NCBI GenBank assembly: GCA_910577325.1
Contig: CAJTMR010000003.1
Location: 62,001 to 126,000 of the forward strand
DNA: 64,000 nt
Source of the DNA: an uncultured Parabacteroides sp.
GTDB lineage: Bacteria; Bacteroidota; Bacteroidia; Bacteroidales; Tannerellaceae
Direction: 5' to 3'
Of the stretch, positions 1 to 8,161 are shown one piece after another. Position 1 is the stretch's first letter, and every line of letters begins with the position of its first letter. The translations under genes were made by a program, and so were the position numbers. The notes beneath the pieces were generated by a model. The model did not search any database and was not told the origin of the DNA. It saw only the letters and a list, made by a program, of their open reading frames with translations.

Positions 1-507
1 GCAGAATCCGCCTTCGGGAAGCGGAATGACCTCAGACAGCCCCCCTTCTTTTTCCACCGTGAACAGTTTCCCGCTGAAGCCGTCGCCGATGCGGTTGCGG
101 TACACGATACGGCTGCCGTCAGGCGTCCACGTCATCACAATATTGTTCGGTCCCATACGGTCGCCCAAGTCATCCCGGCGGTTCGTTGCCGTATAGGTCA
201 CGCGCAGCGGTTCCCCGCCCGCCACCGGCATGGTGTACACTTCCGTATTACCATCATATTGCCCGGTAAATGCAATCGTCTTGCCGTCCGGTGAGAAACG
301 GGGAAACATCTCGTATCCCACATGCGAAGTCAGACGTCCGGCTTCGCCACCCGTAACCGGGACCTTGTAGAGGTCGCCTGCATACGAGAAAACAATCTCA
401 TTGCCGTTCGTAGCCGGAAAGCGCAACAGACGCGCCTCATCCGCCGCCACCAACAATGAAGGGACGCCAGCCAAAGCCAATAAAGAAAAGATCAATTTGT
501 TTTTCAT
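1..507 (-). CDS. Tricorn-type S41 peptidase, N-terminal part (cut by window edge)
   Basis: The minus strand reads open from an ATG at 507 to base 1, giving 169 residues; the C-terminus lies outside the window. A signal peptide (MKNKLIFSLLALAG..) ends near residue 21. It is followed by WD40/PD40-like propeller repeats: 'GDLYKVPVTGGEAGRLT', 'FSPDGKTIAFTG' and 'VMTWTPDGSRIVYRN'. This is the N-terminal propeller of periplasmic tricorn-protease homologues, which carry a PDZ and an S41 serine protease domain further on. The peptidase part is inferred from family architecture and from the paralogue at 8162-11416, which shares this layout. A TAnnTTTG box lies 25 bases upstream of the start. A TolB-like protein without protease is possible. 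Confidence 0.8.
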   Translation of the reverse strand, partial: MKNKLIFSLLALAGVPSLLVAADEARLLRFPATNGNEIVFSYAGDLYKVPVTGGEAGRLTSHVGYEMFPRFSPDGKTIAFTGQYDGNTEVYTMPVAGGEPLRVTYTATNRRDDLGDRMGPNNIVMTWTPDGSRIVYRNRIGDGFSGKLFTVEKEGGLSEVIPLPEGGFC

Positions 508-980
508 ACCTATTATCGTTTAGTCTACCGACAAAGGTAAAAAAAGGAGAGATAAAGGAATCACATATTTACTTAAATTCGATGCGGAAAAATCTCATAG
601 GCCCAACATATTCCCCAATCAGATGGTTATTATATAAGGAACGTGGGAATTAACAACATACACTCGATCAGGGACCTCGAAAACCTATAACTAGTTGTAT
701 GCGATAATTACCCACGTTTTTTATCTTGAATGCGCAAGTGCATAAACACCCGCCTTGCATGACAAGAAAAGACGCGAACAAAATCCACATACTATCCACT
801 AGCTATTCAGAAATTTCGAGGTTTCAATCAAGAGATAATACATAAACTTTCATGTTCACCACCAAAGTCGTACCAGCGATAACGCTTTATCCGCCTACAG
901 TACGCGGCAAAGATAAACAGAAGATTCAAAAAACCGATATTCCTCTCAGCTTTTTTTCACGGCCGTTCAGAAAAGCACAA
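508..980. other. Gene-poor intergenic stretch with a spaced inverted repeat
   Basis: No convincing gene is visible in either strand. The only structure noticed, apart from the promoter box at 532-539, is a 9-base perfect inverted repeat, ACCTCGAAA (674-682) and TTTCGAGGT (814-822), separated by about 130 bases. Its role is unknown. Confidence 0.4.
532..539 (-). promoter_or_regulatory. Bacteroidales -7 box for the tricorn-type gene
   Basis: Reads TACCTTTG on the minus strand, matching the TAnnTTTG consensus. It sits about 25 bases before the ATG at 507, so the leader would be short. Confidence 0.6.
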
Positions 981-983
981 AAA

Positions 984-1033
984 GCCGGCTACAAACAGAA
1001 TATCATCTATTCCATCGTAGCCGGCCGTTTTTT
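984..1033 (-). terminator. Bidirectional hairpin terminator after SusD
   Basis: GCCGGCTAC (984-992) pairs with GTAGCCGGC (1017-1025). On the minus strand the hairpin is followed by TTTTTG; on the plus strand by CGTTTTTT. It lies 44 bases past the susD stop and should end the sigma/FecR/SusC/SusD transcript or SusCD transcript. Confidence 0.75.
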
Positions 1034-1076
1034 ATTACTACCTGTTTTCTATATCGCTTAACCTCCGAGCACAAAC

Positions 1077-2879
1077 TTAATAGTAACCCTCATTCTGTTC
1101 TTCACTGAGTTCACCGACAGGATTCAAACGGTCGATATGTTTCTGCGGGATAGGACGAAGTTTATGATACGGTTTGATGTAGATTGCATCGGGGTTGTAT
1201 TTCTTCACATAATCGTACAACACTTCACAACGCACCAAGTCTTCCCAGCGGTTGGTTTCTCCCAGCAATTCACGCCCGCGTTCGTTCAGGATAAATTCGA
1301 TAAAGTCACCTTGTAGGTCGGCGGGAGAAACATTCAGTGCGTCATAGGTGCTCTTCGTATCGTTCACTCCACCTTCAAAAAGCCAAATCTGCTGGTCTTT
1401 CTGCTCACCCTCGGACCAGGCAGCACGCTTGCGAACCACATTGATATACTCGGCAGCCTTGTCGAAATCCCCTTTACGGCCGGCAGCTTCCGCAGCCAAC
1501 AGATACGTTTCACCCAAACGCATACGCACCCATTCGCGAGAGCCCTTTTCTTCGGATACGGAAGGGCGGTTCGGATCGAGATATTTCACCAATGAAGGGA
1601 AATAACGGATCGAATGCATTTCACGGGGAAAATAAGAATAAGTATAGTTGGCACGGAACTTACGCATATCGTTGCTGTTCGATTCATATCCGGTCTTTTC
1701 CATCGTATAATAAATAGCTGTATCGCCATGCTGGAATTTCAGTTGGCCGATAACCTGCCCCTTTGAAGGATCCGGATTAAAGTAGACAGTGCCATCATAA
1801 GACAGGGATTCCCAAACGGGCAACGTATTTACATTATTGGCATAATATACCCACTTAAAACTCTTGTAAAAACGTGAGTCATGCAGGCGGTCATACAGAT
1901 CATCCATCGTCTTCTTGGTAGCCACATGACGGCGATACGGGCGGCCGTTGGCAATGTCGCGCAACATGCCCGGTTGGTCTTCATACCAGGACAACCAATA
2001 GAGATGCTGCCTATTGCCATCACCGTTAAACATCGGTTCGGTCGTGAACTGTATAGCAAACACGACTTCAGAATTTCCTTGGTTACTGATATCCCACAGG
2101 GAAGAGAAGTTTTCCTGGAGAGTAAAAGCCCCACTATTGATCACCTTCTCGGCATAGTACAGCGTACTGTCCATATCGGTCGCTTTCTGCCCACGCTGGT
2201 CACTGACGGCGCTACCGCGAGTCAGATAAACCTTGGACAACAGATGTGCAGCCGAATAGCAGGTAGCCCGACCTTTGGTAGCAACCTTTTCAGGCAGATT
2301 CTCCACTGCATTGCGCAAATCGCTTATAATCAAATTATAGATATCGGCAACAGAAGCACGTTTGAAATCCGTACGGATATCAAAGCTACCTTCGGTAACT
2401 AAGGGAATGCGTCCGAATTGCTGTACCAGGTCGAAATAGAGGTAAGCACGGATAAACTGCATTTCCGCATAGCTCTGCGATTTCACATTCTCAAGCAAAT
2501 CTTTTGAATCCAAGATCTTCTGCATGGCGATATTGGCATCGCTGATTCCCTTGTAGTGGTTTTCCCACATCTCATACAGAATACCATCGTCCGGGTTCAA
2601 CTGCGTTGCATATTTATTATACGATTCGCGGTTATTGCCGTCTTCCCCTTCCGTGAACAGGTCCGTACCATGCTCGGTCAATACATCGAAACGTTCGCCA
2701 CCGACTCCCCAACGGAGGAAACCGTAGGCCGCCGTAATGGCAGCATTAACCCCAGCTTCCGTTTCATAATAATCGTATGACATCACCGGAGCATCGTCTT
2801 CGCTCAACCAACTGCTGCAACCCGATGTGGAAAGCATCAGGCCTGCCAGCATATAGTAATATATAGATTTCATTTTCAT
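1077..2879 (-). CDS. SusD-family nutrient-binding lipoprotein
   Basis: A 600-residue SusD/RagB protein, the surface-exposed glycan-binding lid of a SusC transporter. A lipoprotein signal peptide ends in STSGC (Cys about 21). The body shows SusD signatures: 'YAEMQFIRAYLYFDLVQQFG' near residue 140, and in the C-terminal half 'RLGETYLLAAEAAGRKGDFDKA' and 'ILNERGRELLGE..RWEDLVR'. It starts 21 bases after the SusC stop, so the two are one unit. No hydrolase follows; a terminator lies downstream. The substrate cannot be read from the sequence. Confidence 0.95.
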   Translation of the reverse strand: MKMKSIYYYMLAGLMLSTSGCSSWLSEDDAPVMSYDYYETEAGVNAAITAAYGFLRWGVGGERFDVLTEHGTDLFTEGEDGNNRESYNKYATQLNPDDGILYEMWENHYKGISDANIAMQKILDSKDLLENVKSQSYAEMQFIRAYLYFDLVQQFGRIPLVTEGSFDIRTDFKRASVADIYNLIISDLRNAVENLPEKVATKGRATCYSAAHLLSKVYLTRGSAVSDQRGQKATDMDSTLYYAEKVINSGAFTLQENFSSLWDISNQGNSEVVFAIQFTTEPMFNGDGNRQHLYWLSWYEDQPGMLRDIANGRPYRRHVATKKTMDDLYDRLHDSRFYKSFKWVYYANNVNTLPVWESLSYDGTVYFNPDPSKGQVIGQLKFQHGDTAIYYTMEKTGYESNSNDMRKFRANYTYSYFPREMHSIRYFPSLVKYLDPNRPSVSEEKGSREWVRMRLGETYLLAAEAAGRKGDFDKAAEYINVVRKRAAWSEGEQKDQQIWLFEGGVNDTKSTYDALNVSPADLQGDFIEFILNERGRELLGETNRWEDLVRCEVLYDYVKKYNPDAIYIKPYHKLRPIPQKHIDRLNPVGELSEEQNEGYY

Positions 2880-2900
2880 TCTTTATTTATAAGATTAAAA

Positions 2901-5900
2901 TTACAAAGTCATATTTATACCGAAAATCCAGGAGCTGACGCTCGGAGTACCGAAACCGCTACCGCCCGTTTTAGGATTACCGGCATCGTCCACTTTAGCA
3001 GCCTCCGGATCGATACCCGTGTAGTTAGTAAAAATAAACGGGTTCTGAGCGGTAAAGTAAACACGCAGTTTCTCAACCAGGAACTTCTTGGTCAGGTTCT
3101 TCGGTAACGTATATCCCATCGTCATTGTCTTCACACGCAGGAAGTCCGCCTTTTCATAATAAGTGGATGTGATGTAGATCGGACGCTCTTCGTCAATACT
3201 CGGACGCGGATAAGCGTTCGTCGGGTTGTTCGGTGTCCAGTAGTCTACCTTCACACCGCCGTTACGTCCGCAATGTTCCACCGCATAAATATCGTTATAC
3301 AACATAGCGCCGAAGCTTGCATACAAAAAGACCGACAGGTCGAAACCTTTATAGTTGAAAGTATTCACCATGCTGGCAATCATTTTCGGACGCGGGTTAC
3401 CCAGAATTTGCTTATCGGCATCCGTAATCTTATAGTCGCCGTTCACATCCTGTATCTTGATATCACCCGGAGCGAAATCCGTTCCGTTGGCGGCAAATTT
3501 CGCCATCTCGGCAAGGTCGGATTCCGTGTTCTGCCAGATCCCTACTTTCCGGTAGTCATAGTGAACATTCACCGGCTGGCCAATGAACCATTTGCTACCG
3601 ATATCATCATTCTTGCCATTATACAATTCCACAATTTCTTCCTTGTTAGAAGACAGCATCAAATCGGTTGTCCACTGGAAGTATTTTGTATTGATGTTCA
3701 AAGAGTTGATAGAAACCTCTATACCTTTGTTGCGTGTCTTGCCCACATTCGAAAGCACATTCGGGAAACCGGAAACAACCGGCAACTGGCGTTTCAGCAA
3801 CAGATCATGCGTGTTCTGCATATACAAATCGATCGTACCGTTGATACGTCCTCTCAACACACCGAAATCGATACCCAAGTTCCACTGATCCGTCGTTTCC
3901 CACGTTAACTGGCTGTTCGCCATCGCGTTCGGAGCATATCCGATCGTTCCCGATGCACCGTTATCAAACGGATAACGGATCAACGACAAAGTACCTTTTG
4001 TCTGGTAAGGATCAACGGCCGAGTTACCGGTCTTACCGAAACCGAGTCTCAATTTCAGGTTATCCAACCATCCGGATGTACCCGACATGAAAGATTCTTC
4101 ATTGATACGCCATGCCAATGCGGCGGAAGGGAAAAGCACCCATTTATGTCCGTCGGCCAAACGGGAAGAACCGTCGTAACGAGCGGAAACCGTCAGAAGG
4201 TAACGTCCCAAATAGTTATAATTGATACGTCCCATAAAGGAAGCCATATTCCACTTGACCATCGAGCTGCTGATCGTATTGGTCACCAATCCCGATCCCA
4301 AATCATAATATTTCAGGTTATCGGCCGGCAAGTTCTCCATTGCAACGTTCACGCTTTCCCTTTTGTCTTCCTGAATGGACTGCAACAAAGTCACGCCCAA
4401 GGTGTGTTTGTCATTGAACGTCTTATCGTAGAAAAGCATGTTTTCCAAAGTAAACATCGTGTATTTGTCAACGGAATTCTTCGCATAAGAAGTCCCCATG
4501 CCACGATTGCTCGTTTTAGCGGACCAGAACTCGTAGTCCTGTACAGTACGGGCATCGAGACCTAGGTTCGAGCGGAACTTCAGCCCGTCGACCGGCAATT
4601 TGATATCCAAAGAATAGCTACCTAAGTAACGAGTTGTCTTCACAGGACGATCCACAGCACCCGAAACAAGGTCCATCATCGTATTGTAGACATTATAAGA
4701 ACCCGGCAACGGAATAATCTCGCCATTCTCATCCCACAACTGTGCCAACGGACTTAAGCGCCAGCCACCAGCAAGTCCGGCCCCACGTTGCTGGATGGCA
4801 TGTGAATATTGTGTCTGCGCCCCAATCTTCACGTATTTGTTGATCTCGTGGTTCAGGTTCAAACGGATCGAATAGCGTTCATAATCCTCATCCTTGAAGA
4901 TACCGTTATTCTTATTGTAGGTAGCAGAAGCCAGGAAATTCGTCCGTTCGCCACCGCCGCGGATACTCAACTGGTGGTCGGTCACCATACCGGTGCGGGT
5001 CACATGATCCATATAGCGGGTCGTACGTACACGGGACGGATGGTAAACGCCATCGTCACCCCAACCCATCATGACCGATTCCATAATCGACGGGTCACGT
5101 GTGAACCCCGGACAGACCATATCCTGCTCCCTTGAAGCCACATCCGAGTTGTAGCGGATCGAATTATTGCTCGTATTGCGATAAGACTCGCGCGTATATT
5201 CGGCATATTCCGGACCATCCCAGAAATCGAGCTGGTTCAGGATTGTCTGCGCCCCGACATATCCGTTATAATCGATCTGCGTCTTGCCTGATTTACCTTG
5301 CTTAGTCGTAATCAAGATGACACCGTTCGCACCACGTGCACCATAGATAGCTGTTGCCGACGCATCCTTCAACACTTCCATAGACTCGATATCCGACGGG
5401 CTGATTTCGCCGATACCGCCGGTAACGGGAATACCGTCGATCACATACAACGGATCATTGCTGGCCGTGATCGAACGCTTACCACGAATCATCACGCTCG
5501 GAGTCGATCCCGGCGACCAGTTGGCATTTGAAACGACAACCCCCGGAATACGTCCCTGCAAGGCTTCCGATGCGGTGGAAGTCGGAACGGCCGAAATCTT
5601 GGATGCGTTTACAGAAGCAACAGCTCCGGTCAAGTCTCTTTTCTTCACCGTACCATATCCGACAACGACCACTTCATCCAACCCCTGTGCATCCTCCTTC
5701 ATCAGGATATCGAAGGTATTCTTGCTATCGACCTTCACTTCCATCGGCAAAAAGCCGATATAGGATATTTCCAACATATCCCCCAAAGCCGCCTCCAAAG
5801 AGAAGTTACCGTCCATATCCGAGATAGTTCCGTTGGTCGTTCCCTTGACTACGATATTCGCTCCGGCCACTGGAAAACCTGTTTCATCGGTAATCACACC

Positions 5901-6242
5901 GGATATTTTCTTGTTTTTTTGTTGTTTCACGGAAACCTGCGCTTCAGCTTTAACGATGACAATCGTCTTGTTGCTCACCTTGTAGGAAAGACCATGTTTT
6001 TCCAACACTTGGGACAAGATATCCTTTAACGGGCGATTGGAAGCGGAAACGACCACATCCGGATTCTCACTCAGGATGATATCCCGGTAAACAACTGAAA
6101 AATAAGTCTGTGCCTCCAAATTCTTAAAAAACTCTTTCAATGTGACATTCTGCAAATTTATTGACATTGTTTGCGAAATGTCTTGTGCATACAGCGTTGT
6201 ACACAAAAACAGGAGTGCTGCACTCCGAAATACTTTCTTCAT
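2901..6242 (-). CDS. SusC-family TonB-dependent transporter with STN signalling domain
   Basis: A 1113-residue outer-membrane TonB-dependent transporter. After the signal peptide (MKKVFRSAALLFLC..) there is an STN/secretin-like domain (about 25-105), which is the part that talks to a FecR anti-sigma factor. Then come a carboxypeptidase-regulatory-like domain ('ISGVITDETGFPVAGANIVVKG'), the SusC signature 'GLDEVVVVGYGTVKKRDLTGAV', a plug and a barrel. The start at 6242 is preferred over one 36 bases upstream because only this gives a clean signal peptide. FecR and an ECF sigma lie directly upstream on the same strand, so this transporter probably senses its substrate and induces its own locus (known logic of FecA/FecR-type trans-envelope signalling). 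Confidence 0.95.
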   Translation of the reverse strand: MKKVFRSAALLFLCTTLYAQDISQTMSINLQNVTLKEFFKNLEAQTYFSVVYRDIILSENPDVVVSASNRPLKDILSQVLEKHGLSYKVSNKTIVIVKAEAQVSVKQQKNKKISGVITDETGFPVAGANIVVKGTTNGTISDMDGNFSLEAALGDMLEISYIGFLPMEVKVDSKNTFDILMKEDAQGLDEVVVVGYGTVKKRDLTGAVASVNASKISAVPTSTASEALQGRIPGVVVSNANWSPGSTPSVMIRGKRSITASNDPLYVIDGIPVTGGIGEISPSDIESMEVLKDASATAIYGARGANGVILITTKQGKSGKTQIDYNGYVGAQTILNQLDFWDGPEYAEYTRESYRNTSNNSIRYNSDVASREQDMVCPGFTRDPSIMESVMMGWGDDGVYHPSRVRTTRYMDHVTRTGMVTDHQLSIRGGGERTNFLASATYNKNNGIFKDEDYERYSIRLNLNHEINKYVKIGAQTQYSHAIQQRGAGLAGGWRLSPLAQLWDENGEIIPLPGSYNVYNTMMDLVSGAVDRPVKTTRYLGSYSLDIKLPVDGLKFRSNLGLDARTVQDYEFWSAKTSNRGMGTSYAKNSVDKYTMFTLENMLFYDKTFNDKHTLGVTLLQSIQEDKRESVNVAMENLPADNLKYYDLGSGLVTNTISSSMVKWNMASFMGRINYNYLGRYLLTVSARYDGSSRLADGHKWVLFPSAALAWRINEESFMSGTSGWLDNLKLRLGFGKTGNSAVDPYQTKGTLSLIRYPFDNGASGTIGYAPNAMANSQLTWETTDQWNLGIDFGVLRGRINGTIDLYMQNTHDLLLKRQLPVVSGFPNVLSNVGKTRNKGIEVSINSLNINTKYFQWTTDLMLSSNKEEIVELYNGKNDDIGSKWFIGQPVNVHYDYRKVGIWQNTESDLAEMAKFAANGTDFAPGDIKIQDVNGDYKITDADKQILGNPRPKMIASMVNTFNYKGFDLSVFLYASFGAMLYNDIYAVEHCGRNGGVKVDYWTPNNPTNAYPRPSIDEERPIYITSTYYEKADFLRVKTMTMGYTLPKNLTKKFLVEKLRVYFTAQNPFIFTNYTGIDPEAAKVDDAGNPKTGGSGFGTPSVSSWIFGINMTL

Positions 6243-6329
6243 GACTATGATAAATAGACTTAAGTTAGAATTAAACAATTGATTTTTAAAAACACTCTTT
6301 CTTAGATTTCACATGTTCATCTCATAGGC

Positions 6330-7316
6330 TCATTTTATTTTTAATTGGTTAGACTTATTAATCGTAACATTGTTTCCTATGATCTCATAATTAAACCCGT
6401 ACTGGAATTTGAGCGCCTCCATGACATACGGGAGTTGTTCGTCTTTGAATGAACCGGAAATCTGGTCGTTCGCAATCTCCGGGCAGAGCAGGTCGATATG
6501 TACTCCATACCACCTTTCGATCTTTTGAAGTACCGAACCCAACTTCTCCGATTCGAACACCAAAAGATTTTGCGTCCACGCAGTTTCTTTTACATTGTCT
6601 GTATTGTGAAAACTGATTTTTCCATTATTTTTCGAATAGATCGCTTTCTGCGACGGTTTCAGAATAAAACTTTCAGAAGGTGACTTGGAATCGTAGAGCC
6701 GCACGGAGCCTTCAATCAAGGAAGTCTCTACAAAGTCATTCTCCTCATACGAATAGACATTGAAGCAAGTCCCCAACACTTCGATATTCAGATTGCCGAC
6801 CTGCACGACAAACGGATGTTTCCTGTCCTTGGAAACCTGGAAGTAACCCTCGCCCTTCAAGCAAGCGACACGCTTTCCGTTGACATAGGCGTAAGACAAA
6901 GAGCTTTCCGAATTCAATTTGACAGAACTCTTATCCGGCAAGGTCAACTGTACCTTATCTCCCGCCGGAACTTCCGCCAAGAAAGAAGAGTTCGCATTTT
7001 GCAGTTCATGCAGAAGAGAAAAGTTCCACGCCATAACGGACAAGACGACAACCACGACCGCCGCCGCCACGATACGGGACCAGCATATGGAGATTTTAGA
7101 AGGATGTATTTGCAAACGAAGTCTCTGATGAATTTCCCGCTTACGGCCAGCTTCCATAGGCGGATAAACCGTATTCTCATTCCAAAACGCTTCCATCCTT
7201 TCGGACAGTTCCTGATCCGAAAGATGATTCAAGGACTCCTTGAAGCCCTCGAAATCTTTCCAGTTGGTCTTTCCGCTTAAGAATTGAGAATATAATTTAT
7301 TAAATAAATCGGTCAT
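6330..7316 (-). CDS. FecR-family anti-sigma factor (DUF4974 C-terminus)
   Basis: A 328-residue single-span inner-membrane regulator. The cytoplasmic N-terminus has a short helical region, followed by a membrane segment rich in Ala/Val near residues 80-98, a FecR domain ('EVPAGDKVQLTLPDKSSVKLNSESSLSY', 'VEVLGTCFNVYSYEE') and a C-terminal DUF4974 domain ('GSVLQKIERWYGVHIDLL', 'ISGSFKDEQLPYVMEALKF'). It receives the signal from the STN domain of the SusC encoded next and controls the sigma factor encoded before it. Spacing to sigma is about 150 bases and to SusC about 90 bases. Confidence 0.93.
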   Translation of the reverse strand: MTDLFNKLYSQFLSGKTNWKDFEGFKESLNHLSDQELSERMEAFWNENTVYPPMEAGRKREIHQRLRLQIHPSKISICWSRIVAAAVVVVVLSVMAWNFSLLHELQNANSSFLAEVPAGDKVQLTLPDKSSVKLNSESSLSYAYVNGKRVACLKGEGYFQVSKDRKHPFVVQVGNLNIEVLGTCFNVYSYEENDFVETSLIEGSVRLYDSKSPSESFILKPSQKAIYSKNNGKISFHNTDNVKETAWTQNLLVFESEKLGSVLQKIERWYGVHIDLLCPEIANDQISGSFKDEQLPYVMEALKFQYGFNYEIIGNNVTINKSNQLKIK

Positions 7317-7468
7317 AATTTATCGCTTGTTTATAGTTACACGAAGGAGTACCGAAAAAGTACCAGGCGTTTTCATATGTTCTAAAGCATATTTTCTGTT
7401 TCACCGGCATGGAATAACTGAAAAACTCAAAAAATCATTTGAGAATCAGGGAATGTTTTCTGATTTTC

Positions 7469-8032
7469 TTATATGAAAAGGGCAAAAAGATAATTATATT
7501 TCCGGAGTTCCTCACGCAGGATCTTCAAGGCGGCAGACAAATGATTCTTTACCGTTTGCTCGGAGATATTCGAAAGGGCAGCTATTTCGGCATTACTCAT
7601 TCCCTCCTCACGGCTCATTTCAAAGATATTCCGTTGTGCGGGAGTCAGCTTTTGCTTGGCAAGCGCTAACTTGTCGACAAAGTCATCGTAATAGATTTTT
7701 TCAACTGAAGCATTGTCTAACAGGTTCTCATCTTCGCAAAAGCGGATGTAATCTTCAAAATCGGGACGGTTGATCTGTTGGCGGAAAGCATCGATCACCT
7801 GGTGCTTGGCAATCGTGAACAACATGGATTTGAAGGAACCTTCGACAGAAAGGGAGGCACGCATGTTCCACAACTTAAGAAACGTCTCCTGCACGATGTC
7901 CTCGGCCTGAACGACAGACTTGGTATGCAGCAAGGCAAAACCGTACAAAGAATTCGCATACATATTATATAATGTATCGAACGCTTCATATGAGCCTCGT
8001 TTAAGTTTTTCTATAGTATCGCTGTCATGCAT
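7469..8032 (-). CDS. ECF RNA polymerase sigma factor (FecI/SigW-like, Bacteroidetes type)
   Basis: A 187-residue sigma-70 factor with region 2 ('EDIVQETFLKLWNMR' and 'LFTIAKHQVIDAFRQQ', about 47-95) and region 4 helix-turn-helix ('LTPAQRNIFEMSREEGMSNAEIAALSNISEQTVKNHLSAALKILR', split here as the C-terminal third). The ATG at 8032 is preferred to a GTG six bases upstream. It is paired with the FecR gene and, with the STN-bearing SusC, forms a full substrate-responsive switch. A TATCTTTA box at 8065-8072 may be its promoter. Confidence 0.93.
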   Translation of the reverse strand: MHDSDTIEKLKRGSYEAFDTLYNMYANSLYGFALLHTKSVVQAEDIVQETFLKLWNMRASLSVEGSFKSMLFTIAKHQVIDAFRQQINRPDFEDYIRFCEDENLLDNASVEKIYYDDFVDKLALAKQKLTPAQRNIFEMSREEGMSNAEIAALSNISEQTVKNHLSAALKILREELRKYNYLFALFI

Positions 8033-8064
8033 ATTCACCTCATTTTCCCCTCAATTTGAGTTCG

Positions 8065-8072
8065 TAAAGATA
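8065..8072 (-). promoter_or_regulatory. Possible -7 box for the ECF sigma gene
   Basis: Reads TATCTTTA on the minus strand, one base off TAnnTTTG, about 33 bases before the start at 8032. Confidence 0.35.
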
Positions 8073-8133
8073 GAAATAAACTACATAACGGCTACTATTA
8101 AGCTTATTTATCTCTTTTTTTACAATAATACCG

Positions 8134-8141
8134 TATCTTTA
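8134..8141 (+). promoter_or_regulatory. Possible -7 box for the tricorn-type S41 gene
   Basis: TATCTTTA, one base off TAnnTTTG, 20 bases before the ATG at 8162. It lies back to back with the sigma-gene box. Confidence 0.4.
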
Positions 8142-8161
8142 CGCCCACAAAAACACGAAGC

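Noticed and set aside
852..1061. Small plus-strand frame of 69 codons
   Set aside because: Runs through the terminator hairpin at 984-1033 and has no family resemblance.
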